Of a stretch of 64,000 nt of DNA, positions 32,650-42,653 are shown piece after piece. Numbering within the stretch: position 1 is the first letter of the stretch; each line of letters begins with the position of its first letter. The notes below the pieces were generated by a model. That model searched no databases. It saw nothing but the letters and a program-made list of their open reading frames with translations, and was not told the DNA's origin. The position numbers and the translations under genes are program-made. This DNA comes from Bullera alba (taxonomy: Eukaryota > Basidiomycota > Tremellomycetes > Tremellales > Bulleraceae), in NCBI GenBank assembly GCA_001600095.1, contig BCIX01000002.1, positions 124,001-188,000 of the forward strand, written 5' to 3'.

Positions 32650-35600
32650 CTAGTCCTCCTCGGCCTCGCCGTCGCCGCCAAACATCGCAGCGAGCCCGTC
32701 TGCCGCTTCGTCCTTTGCCGGGACGAACACCTCGAACGCAGTCTTTTCTCCCTTCTTGATCCTCTCCGCCCGGCCCTCATTGCCCGGCTGGCCGAGACCC
32801 GCGCTCCAGCCCTTTTCTCGAGCAAAGGCAGCGGGACTTCTGTCAAGGAGGATCTCGAGGTCTTCGTCTCTGCACACCCGAGAGCGTCAGCCGTCGTTCT
32901 CTCTCGTCGCGAGTGGCATCATGGGGGCAGCGACTGTAAACTGAGATGGGAGTAGAGTGGAGTGAAGCGGTGGGAACTCACCCGATGATCGTATCCCCCG
33001 CCGTGGCGATATTGATCTCTTCGCCCTCCAGGTCCAAGAGCCCTTTGGCCATCTCGGCCATCGTATCCTGTTTCGTCTTTCCCCGCCCGAGAATAACTTT
33101 ACCGTTCTCATCGACCACTCTGCCAAACTTGCCCTGGCTGATGACGAGCGCTTCGAGCTTCCGCTTGTTGCCTGCTTTCTGCAAAATCTTGGTCTCGATC
33201 GTGTGGGCAGAGACCAGTCGGAAGATGAGCACGGGTCGCTTTTGACCTATCCTGTGTGCTCGATCTTGTGCCTGTAGATCCATCTGCGGGTCTGCCGACG
33301 AGTCAGTATGTCGCTCAACCTCTGAGGCAGGGATAGGTAGGGTAGGGGGACTGGCTGGACTCACTCCAGTCTTGGTCAAAGAAAATCACAGTGTCGGCAG
33401 TGACCAAATTCACGCCCAAACCCCCAGCTCGAGTCGACAGCAGGAAGAGCTTGCACGAATCTGGTCCTGTGCCATTATTGAAGTGATCCATCTGACTTCG
33501 ACGATCTTCCTGGGATGTCGAGCCGTCGATACGACAGATCTCCCAGCCTTTATACGAAGTCGCCCAGTCTTCCTACAGCGGATTCAGCTCAGCTTCTCTC
33601 TTGTGGCATCAGTTGATAGCTGGGCACTCACGATGACATCGAGCATGGTGGTGAATTGACTGAATAGGAGCACCTTGTGCCCCTTTTCGAATAGCGCATC
33701 GAGCAGTCTGTTCAAGAGGAGCATTTTCCCACTTGCATTCACCAGATCCTCATTGACGACGAGCTGGTTCGTCTTGGGGTCGTATGGCCAGTCGAAGAGA
33801 AACGGGTGGGAGGAGATCTTTCGGAGCTGCATGACCAGGTTCTGGAGTTTCATATTGTTGACATGTTTGGCTAATCGGGTCCATCAGCACGATCCACTAT
33901 GGAGCGTAGAGGTCAACTCACTGGCTTGCTTTAGCTGCCATTCTTTGCCAATCTCCGCTGCGCTCCTCTCTGGTTCTACGCCACTTGGCTCGTCTTTCAA
34001 CGTCCCGTTCTCCAACGCTTTGATGTACTTGTTGTCATTCTCTTCGATCTTGTAGTTCACCCTAGCCTTCTTCCTACTTCGCCTAGGAGCGTCGTCTTCC
34101 AAGATCGCTGGCTGCTCGAGTTCCGGCACTTCGGGCTTCTCTTCGTGCTCAGTGCCCGATCGCTTATCGACGAGGAATTGCCTGATTTGCCCCGAGACGA
34201 TAGCTTGGTAAATGTCCTTTTGCTGCTGGGTCAATGGCGCATAGAGGAGGTATTCCTTCTTCGGGGGCAGTTCCTTCTCGACGTCGACTTTGAGTCGTCG
34301 TAATAGGAAAGGCTTGAGGATCGCGTGTAGAGAGGTGACGATGGATGATTTGTTGAGTAATCCCGGCGTGGCGTCTTTTCCACTGCTCATATCGTCAAAG
34401 TTGAACCACTGTTGGAACGAGTCGAGATCGTCAAAAATGTCGGGGAGGATGAAGTTGAGTAGGGACCATAGCTCGGCGAGATTGTTCTAGACTTTCGTGT
34501 CAGCTCTGCCTAGCGTCAGGAGTTAGTAGCTGATACTCACGTGTAGTGGAGTGCCAGTGAGGATCATCCTATTGGCCGACGAGTACGACTTGAGTTCTCG
34601 AATGAGTCTGGGACCCGGTATCAGTAACGAATCCAAGTAAGTGAACATGCCAACTCACTTGCAATCGAGGTTCTTCAGCCGATGCCCCTCGTCCACGACG
34701 ATAAATTTCCATTGGAATCCACTGAGATGCTGTCTGTCCTTCATGCACATCTCGTACGTGGTGACCACGACGGGGAAAGTGGCGGTCGTGTTTTGACCCG
34801 CTTTGGCATAGTTGCTTCCTGTGGACTTGCGGCCCTTCTTCGCACCGGCTTTGCCCTTGTTCATACTTCCGACTCCGGCCGCTGATGGGGGTTGAAGTCG
34901 AGTAGCCCGGAGTTCCGCTCGATGGTCCGGCGAGCCGTGATACATGAGTACCTGTCGAGTCAGCTTGTCGCACAAATAGGTGTGGTTTAAGAGATTACTC
35001 ACCGGTATGGTGGGACAGAACTTTTCAAATTCCATGATCCAGTTGTTCAGCACTGACAGGGGACAAACAATGAGGAATGGACCCCATGTCCCCTTGGACC
35101 GGAGGTGCGCGAGGAACGAGATCGTTTGCAGCGTCTGCAAGTTTTAAAAACATGAGCTAAGTTAGACTAACGATATCGCATAGACTGGACTGACCTTGCC
35201 CAAACCCATCTCATCGGCGAGAATGCCGTTTAGACCATTCTCATACAGCGAGATCATCCATTGCACTCCGGCAAGCTGGTAGTCTCGCAACTTGGCACCT
35301 GTTACCAGAGCGGGTTGAGCAAACGTGTACTGCTCGTCCCCCTCTTCCTCGGCGTCCTTGCCATCTGCCGCTTTGACTTCAGGCTTGTCGTCGGCCTCGT
35401 TAGACTTGTTCTGCGTGGCCTATAGACTATAAGTTAGCTAGGTGGAGCCTGGACAACGGTTCTACATACCTCGTCGCCCGACTCAGGCTGCACCTCTTCA
35501 TCCTCTTTATCGGCCTTGTCACCTCTGCGCTTCCGCTTTGACCCGGCCTTTTCTGCCACTGGCTTCGGCTCGACCTTCTTCTTCTCCCGGGTACTGCCTC

Positions 35601-36371
35601 GTGTCGCGCCAACCTCGGGCTTCTTCTCCTTGTTCTCTTTCCTAGTAGCGGCTCTGGCTTCCGCTTTGCGTTTCTCGATCTGCTGCCTCTCCATACGGTC
35701 GCCAATGATCTTGGCGTAGATTGTGGATTTGTTCAGGAGAAAGGTGAGTCTATCGGCTCGAGCCTTGTTCTGCAGGTGGGGATGAAATAGTTCGAGCATG
35801 GCGGGCGAGGGTAGTCGCGGTGATGTTGTGGAGGATGTTGATAGGCGAGTTGAAGGAGTGGGCGATGTGTTGTCGAGTGGGCGATGTGTTGTTATGTAGT
35901 GCAGTGGGGTGATAGAGGATTGTTGAGTGACAAAGAACACAGGACAAAGGAGGGTCAGCTCTGTTTTGACGAGACACACATATCCACACAGCTTGGGTCG
36001 AGATGGGGATGTTTAGGTGATTGACGACTTCCACGAGCGTGATAGAATGTCTGTCTGAAGGAGCAGATAAGGTCTCCGGCCTCTACCCTACATCCACAAC
36101 GGGCCTATGCCTCAAAGGCCCTCCATAATTCGACACCCCGCGCTGGACGACAGGGCTGGAGATGGACAATAGAGCTCACCTGACTGTCTCCCATGTCGTT
36201 CTTCAGCTCCTCTCCGACGACCTCACCGGCCGAGCCATCCTCTTCGTCATCTACGACTATCGGCGTCGTATCGGGCGGTGAGACGGGTTGCGGGGTCGGC
36301 ATCGCTGATGACGAGGTGGAGGGTGCAGTGGTTGATGCCAGACTTGGGAGGTTGGACGCTGCCGCGGACAT
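32650..36371 (-). CDS. SNF2-family chromatin remodeller, Ddm1/HELLS/Irc5 type
   Basis: An ATP-dependent nucleosome remodeller of the Lsh group, which supports DNA methylation, heterochromatin and genome stability. About eleven exons, ~930 residues. It starts at ATG 36371 ([17 protein letters not shown]). Exon 1 (192 bases) ends GDSQ. A 410-base intron ends CTGCAG at 35770, giving [20 protein letters not shown], the conserved N-terminal stretch of HELLS. The ATPase core has [30 protein letters not shown] (Walker A), [21 protein letters not shown] (DExH box) and [10 protein letters not shown]. The second lobe has [63 protein letters not shown] and [11 protein letters not shown]. An acidic/basic insert ([18 protein letters not shown]) is typical of Irc5/HELLS. 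It ends GGDGEAEED. Family assignment is strong; in Cryptococcus the Ddm1-type remodeller works with maintenance CpG methylation. Confidence 0.93.
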
Positions 36372-36866
36372 CCCGTGTTGCGACCTTTGATTCGAGTTAG
36401 ATTAGACGAGGACTGCGATCGCTTGCGTTGATACAGGCCAGATACAGGCCACAAGTGGTTGTTGTTTCTGCTTTGTTGAGACAGGTTGCGATTTGAGACA
36501 AATGACCGAGATGGACATTGATTTTTGGAGCGTCTCGTCCTCTTTTGCGATCGCCTCGGTCAAACGCGTCAAAGGCACCCCCTCGATCGGACACCACACA
36601 AATTACGTAAATACCCATCTCGTGGAAACGCGTCACCTCGCGGCTCTATATGTTCCCCCCACTTGACTAGGCAGGCTAAAACCGCCACACTCATGTGCTA
36701 ATCCCGCGAAACTCCCGGCGTTATAGCGATTTTCGACTCTGCTCCCGTTGCTCGAACACCAGCAGCACCAGGCAGCGACAGAGCGTGGTGGACAGCGAGC
36801 GTTGGTGATTCCATAGTAAAACAAAGTCGTTGGTCTCTCCTCATCCATCAAGTATCCTCAGTCAAG
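36372..36866. other. divergent promoter region, remodeller and RPL23
   Basis: About 495 bases between two divergent start codons. It includes the pyrimidine-rich leader of the ribosomal protein gene. No specific site identified with confidence. Confidence 0.55.
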
Positions 36867-37922
36867 ATGTCCAAAAAGTGTGAGTGACTTTGTGGAGAGT
36901 ATGGCAACGGCATGTCGGGGGAACAAGGAACCGACAACTTGGACGACTTCGACATCGAGGAGATTGGACGCAAAAGTTTCGATAAGGATGGATCGAGGAT
37001 ATGGATTGTTCGTTGGATCGAGGACGCCTGCTAGAGGGTCTAGAGGACGAGGAGGATCTGGCACGCAACGGCTGGTCTCGATGGGATAGCTTGGAGATCA
37101 TCAGATGGAATCTTGATCGTTCGAGTTGGCAACATGTCAACCTCGAACAATTTATATTCGCTGTCGCCAAACCACACCTCGGTCTTTCGCTCGAGCTTTC
37201 GCTACAACTACATCGTGCAACAGCAGCGATGCGAATCCAGCCTCCTCGTCCTGATCGGCTCGTGAGCACTCCGCTCGAGCGTTCGACATTGCAAACCCCG
37301 CCGTGCCATGCCATACCCCAGACCCAAGATTTGCTGCCCAAGCTGACCTCTTCCAGCCGCCGCCGCCGGAACCAAGTTCCGAATGTCCCTCGGTCTCCCC
37401 GTCGGAGCCGTCATGAACTGCGCCGACAACAGTGGAGCCAAGAGTGAGTACAGATGCCGACGGTGTACATGGCCGAACTATCACTAACCCATCAATCTAG
37501 ACCTCTACGTCATCTCGGTTGTTGGCTTCGGTGCCCGACTCAACAGGCTGCCCGCCGCCGCTGCCGGAGACATGGTCATCGCTTCCGTCAAGAAGGGAAA
37601 GCCAGAGTTGAGGAAGAAGGGTGGGTCCAGCCAATAACTTCCTTTTGGCCTATATTGACGCACTTGTAGTCATGCCCGCCGTTATCTGCCGACAGAGGAA
37701 GCCCTGGAGGAGAAGGGACGGTGTTTTCCTCTACTTTGAGGACAACGCCGGTGTCATTGTCAACGCCAAGGGAGAGATGAAGGGAAGTGCTATCAACGGA
37801 CCGTGAGTCATGTGTTAGGGGCACGAGTGTCCTGTGGAGACTGACGAGCATTTTGCAGCGTCGCCAAGGAGTGCGCCGACTTGTGGCCCCGTATAGCCTC
37901 CAACGCCGGAACCGTCGTCTAA
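36867..37922 (+). CDS. 60S ribosomal protein L23 (uL14)
   Basis: A structural protein of the large ribosomal subunit near the GTPase centre and the 30S/60S bridge. Five exons, about 139 residues, the family length. Exon 1 is only 13 bases (MSKK plus one base) before a ~480-base first intron (36880-37357). The rest reads [80 protein letters not shown] and [20 protein letters not shown], ending [17 protein letters not shown] and TAA. It is near-identical in pattern to yeast Rpl23. A very short first exon with a long first intron is usual for fungal ribosomal protein genes and often matters for expression. Confidence 0.97.
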
Positions 37923-38621
37923 ATGCTCAGCATGGCGCGGTCTTAGGTGGTTGGGTTTTGTGTACTTGATATACATTCAGATGCACGAATCGGACGACTG
38001 GTGTGGATGGGCAATAGTGTGCACTCATGGGATTCTCGATCAAGGTCTGACTGGGTAGCGGACTATGCGGACGATGGCTTTGATGGAAGTTCTTTTGCCA
38101 TCAGGCGGTCTCGACCCTGTGTCGATTCAAGTGCGAGCGCGGGGTCACTAGACACTACTACTGGAAGGCGCTGCATCCTCGATCTGACAGCGGTCGGCTC
38201 GCTTCACGATTGTGCGTCTTCATTTCGAAGTCATTCATCCTCAGGTCTACGGTATAGATATGGCTGGGCCAGCTCGATCACAGCAAGGAGCAGGTATGGA
38301 ATTTCCCACGGTGTGCTCCTAGCCATCGCCGCACCGGGTCGGCCGGTTGCCGTGCGGTCCAGTCGATAGTGTCAGCGGGCGTCTATTGGATGCACAGGGA
38401 CGACGAACTTTGTGCGCCATGGGAGAGCGGTGCAGCGCCATGTGGGTCTAACTCTAGCGTGAGGCTTTGTGTCGTTGCATCAGTGGTAGCAAGACTTGTG
38501 CAGCTGCTCCACACTAGACTTGGATCAGCATCTCGGGCATCAGTTGCCTTCGAGTTTGACATCTCACCCCCCCCCACGTTCGGCACTTTCATCTCATCCG
38601 AATACTGCGACTGCGACTGCG
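37923..38621. other. spacer between RPL23 and the AAA ATPase
   Basis: No gene. It contains the RPL23 3' end and the AAA gene promoter. A C-rich run (CCCCCCCC) lies at about 38,569-38,576, 45 bases before the next start codon. Confidence 0.5.
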
Positions 38622-40923
38622 ATGAAGACCATCGCTTTGTTCTGCCTCGCATTGGGACTTGGTGTCCAAGCGGCGCAGTTCCCATTCCCGCACAAAGATG
38701 CACCGAAGCCTCCAGCCCCTGGACCACCTGGACCGCCGGGACCACCGCCGCCTCCGCACAAGCCAGATAATGCCTACGATGCGTTCGTGGAACACTGTGA
38801 GTGGTGCTAGATACGAATGTGGTGACTTGAGGAATGGTGGGAACTGGTGCAGAGGGTTCTACCTTCTGTACTACTCCGTGGGACCGGGGCGGGACGAGGG
38901 ATGGAGAGACTTCCTGGATCCATAACGCGTTCAGAGCTGACTCCACCTTTCCGCCCTCCATTCCCGCTTCTCGCTGACGCTCGACGCTCGATGTAGTCTC
39001 GGAGAAACGATCTGGAACGGACACCTACCTCCAAACCACCATAGCTTCCCTCTACCCCAACTACACCCTGGTGGTGACCCAAGACTACCGATTCAACCCG
39101 TTCGCCTATGCGGCCCAACACCCGGACAAGGTGATGATCCGGGAGATGACGGAGGAGATAGAGTCGCTCAAGCAGGTCGTCTATATCCCTCGTCTGAGGA
39201 GACGGGATGGGGACGGAGTGCTGGGCGAGGTGGACTCGTTCAATGGGTACAGGATCGCCTGGGGCGATCACGAATTGGTAGTGATCGTGGCTAGTGTGCG
39301 TAGTATCCCAAGAAGTACGTTGGAGACGCATGGCTGACTCTGGGGTAGTGGAGAGAGGGATATTCGACGGAGCGACAATGGCATCTGCTCACAGAGCACA
39401 AGGCGACTTCTGAGCGATTCATCCTCGACGTCGCGGCGTTCTACTCGACGATCCGTAACGCCATCCTCGTCTTCGACCAGGGTTACTGGCACCCAGACTA
39501 CGAGCTCTGGCGGTCCGTCCAGAAAGTGCGTACCCAGGTCCATCTTCCCGAACTGGCAAGCATCTGACCCAGCGTAGGCCTCGTGGGACGACGTGATCCT
39601 GGACGAAGACTTCAAACACCGCTTGACGGGCGATTACCGCTCATTCTTCAAATCCGAGAAGATCTACAAAGATCTAGGAGTCCCTTGGAAGAGGGGCCTT
39701 ATCTTCCTCGGGGTGAGCACGCTTGGCGAGATGCCTGATGATGCGAGTTGGAATTAACTACTGGTTTAGCCACCGGGCAACGGCAAGACGATCAGTCTCA
39801 AAGCAATCATGAAGGATTCTGGTGTTGCGGCACTCTACGTCAAGACGCTCAAGAGTGAGTCGTTCCACTCATGATTTGAGCTGTTAGCACATCCGCGGTG
39901 GGAAGAGCAGCTGATGATGACTCCGACTTCCAGGCTACTCCGGGGATGAAGCTGGTGAGGAGACTCTCACAAGAGGGAACTCGATTTGACGACTGACATT
40001 GCACTCAGGCATCCGGGAGGTCTTCACTCGTGCTAGAGCAGAAGCACCCTGTGTGCTCGTATTCGAGGACCTCGACTCGCTCATCACGGATGAAAACAGG
40101 AGTTTCTTCCTGAACGAGGTGGACGGATTGGAGGAGAACGACGGGTTGCTCTTGGTGAGACAAAAGCGGTTCAGTTGTGCACTTCCGCTGACGTGACTAG
40201 ATCGGAACTACCAATCACGTGGAGAGACTCGACCCGGCGCTATCATCCCGGCCATCGCGTTTCGACCGAAAGTAGTGGGTACAAGCTGGCGATGAAGGCA
40301 GGAAGAGGGGTGATAGCTGATATTTTGACATAGCACCTTTGCCGACCCGAAGAAAACCGAGCGAAGGGCATATGCCGTGTACTGGCAGGACAAGCTGAAG
40401 CAGAACAAGGACATCGACTTCCCGGATAGTTTGTTGGACACGGTGGCCGAGAAGACCAACAAGTTCTCGTTTGCCTACCTGAAGGAAGCATTGTGAGTGA
40501 CGTCAAGTGCATCAACACTGCGTGGGGACACGAGTTGACCTGTCCGGCTGTAGTGTATCCGCACTCGTGACGCTCGCTATCAAAGAGGAGGAAGAGAAGA
40601 AACCTCAAGGCCACGATTTCCCCAAAACCCTTCTCGAGCAGATCCGGCGTTTGCGCGAGCAACTCGACGAAGACGAGGGTCACGAATTTGGTGCGCTCAG
40701 CAACAACCTCGGCAGGCAGTCCAAGGGCGGGCGTGGGCAGGATCTACCTCCATTGGGAGGAGCCGAACAGGCTTTCTTCATGGGAATGGGGATGGGAGAG
40801 GAGGACAGAGCGACCTCGAGGGAGAAGAGCTTGAGGGACGGTAGAGCGGGCAGCGGGTACATCGCCATGGATGAGCATCGGATGAGAGGGGAGAGGTTGG
40901 TCAGGATCCCAAGTGAGCTGTAG
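38622..40923 (+). CDS. AAA-family ATPase with signal-peptide-like N-terminus
   Basis: An AAA ATPase of the loosely BCS1/spastin-like fungal group; its cellular role is unknown to me. About ten exons, ~550 residues. The N-terminus MKTIALFCLALGLGVQAAQF has the basic start, hydrophobic core and small-residue cleavage site of a secretory signal, followed by a Pro/Gly-rich spacer (APGPPGPPGPPPPPHKP). The next ~200 residues form an N-domain (TYLQTTIASLYPNYTLVV, ILVFDQGYWHPDYELWRS). The AAA core has Walker A GPPGNGKT (about residue 265), Walker B VLVFEDLDSL, a sensor-1 region LLLIGTTNHVERLDPAL and an arginine-finger region RPSRFDRKYTF. The C-terminal lid is FSFAYLKEALVSALVTLAIK, then a charged tail. 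The first in-phase ATG is the one used. Whether the signal is functional is unknown; a membrane anchor or mis-set first exon is possible. Confidence 0.85.
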
Positions 40924-41368
40924 GAGGGCGTCAGGCCAGCGGTGTTCGTCAGAAGTGAGATTGTACTCGTGAGAAGCTTTTGTAGTGAGAAATGTGAAGA
41001 GCTGCCTGCTGGTCTTTAGTCTAGCTGCAGAACCTGGAGGATGATAAGAAGACCAGCTGTCCAATGTCCAGCGACAGACTCCTGCTTTGCTCCTGCTCTG
41101 CGGCAGCCTTGTAGAGTCTCGCTAGCAAGTGTAGCAACTCGCTGGAGCTCGCAGACTCTCGCTGGGAGTCCGAACGCCTGCAGCCGAAAAGTGATGACGT
41201 GGACGCTACCTGTCGCCGGCTGCATCAAACGCGTCATGGGCTCGCGATCCTTCTGGCTGGTCAAAACATTACAGCAATCTGCTTGTGATCTCTTCCTCAA
41301 CCTGGTCTCTACTCCTCAGTCCACCTCAAAGTCAACATCGGTACCATCTATAGGATATCGGTCGCAGG
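40924..41368. other. intergenic region
   Basis: Holds the AAA gene 3' end and the next promoter. Local imperfect duplications occur around 41,080-41,165 (CTCCTGCTTTG/CTCCTGCTCTG; repeated CTCGCTGG/CTCGCAG motifs). No gene. Confidence 0.5.
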
Positions 41369-42172
41369 ATGGAGTAAGTTCAGCTGGAGAACGTCATAAC
41401 GCGGCTAGCTGTACGAGCTAACCCTACCCTTCTTTCCCCCCTCTCTAGCGCGCTCATCAACCAGGTATTGCAATACCTGCCTCCCGACATCCAGCAGATC
41501 GTCCTCAACCCACCTTCCCTTAGCTCACCGCAATCGTTCTTCCCGCTCATCCGGGCAGTGTTCCCATGGGCTAAAGTCATCATCGTCATACTGGCCCTCT
41601 ACATCGTCTGGTCCTTTGTCGCATCTCTATTCGGCTTCGTCTCCCGCATCTTCCGGTTCTCAATGAAGGTCGGGCCTGTGCTGGGATTAATAGGCTGGCT
41701 CATGGCGAACTCCGGACAGGGAAGTATGCCAGAGCTATTCGAGGCTGCTAAGCAGTACGCTGGGTTCGGTTCGCCCGCTGGCACCGCCGCCGCTGGCGGT
41801 GGTGGTGGTGGTAATTGGTCACCTGGTATTGCCAACCTCTTTGGTTTAGGGAGCAACAACAACGCAGGCACAAAAAGCAAGTACGGGTCGAGAGCTCGAG
41901 CGGATCCCGTTGGATCGAGGACCCGCGCTGGGAAACGGAAAGCAGCGGCAGCAGGCTCGGGGGTGGAGGGCGTGGCGGGAGACTTGCTCAACTCGATGTT
42001 GGGCTCGGAAACGGGACAACAGGCCGCAGCAGCGTTGCAGGATGGAGACTGGCAGGGAGTCGTTCAAGATTACGTCAAGAACGCAATGGCGAAAGCGGCC
42101 GGCCTGGACTGGCTGATGGGTGGATCGTCGGAAACGGCAGAGCAGAAGAAGGCCAAGGGCAAGTCGAGATGA
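41369..42172 (+). CDS. small membrane protein, possibly Apq12-like
   Basis: About 232 residues. The first exon is only five bases (ATG GA) before GTAAGT at 41374; the intron ends CTCTCTAG and splicing gives MDALINQVLQYLPPDIQQIV. This keeps the phase and gives a sensible start; the next ATG (41468) would drop the leading helix. One or two membrane segments follow: PWAKVIIVILALYIVWSFVA and FSMKVGPVLGLIGWLMANSG. The C-terminal half has a Gly-rich linker, basic sequence (RARADPVGSRTRAGKRK), an Ala/Gln-rich helix and a Lys-rich end. The layout resembles the Apq12 family of nuclear-envelope/ER proteins that link lipid balance to nuclear pore assembly, but the match is by pattern only. Confidence 0.7.
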
Positions 42173-42653
42173 TGAAGGGAAGAGTATCATCATGAAGGAG
42201 AATGGATACACGATGAAGGCCAAGAAGTGACGTGGCTACGGGATGCGGCTCATTGCTGAGAATGGCATAACACCCGAAGGCTCGGGTCAGTGTGAGCGGC
42301 TCCTACGGGACTCGGGTGGCATGTACGAACACGATCAAGTCTATAGCTGCATGTAGATGTATCCTGCTACGATAACACGGCTACGAGTCTATGCTTCATC
42401 CGTCATGCATCATGCATCATGTCCGGTTCCGGGCACAGTTACCAGGATGGCGCCTTGCGAGTAACAGTGATACCGCATCAACATCCTGACGTGGCATTAT
42501 CACCTGCCCGACGTCATCCGTTGATGTTTCGAATCCGGCGCTCGTTGCGGCATGGAAAGTTGACAGCGCTTCGTAGCTGTGTCTTCGAACATCGCTTCGT
42601 GGCAACAACCACCGTTGACCTGATACCCCCAAAGCAGATCAATACCACGCAGC
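42173..42653. other. intergenic region before CDS1
   Basis: No gene. A CATGCATCATGCATCATG duplication sits at about 42,404-42,421. Confidence 0.5.
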
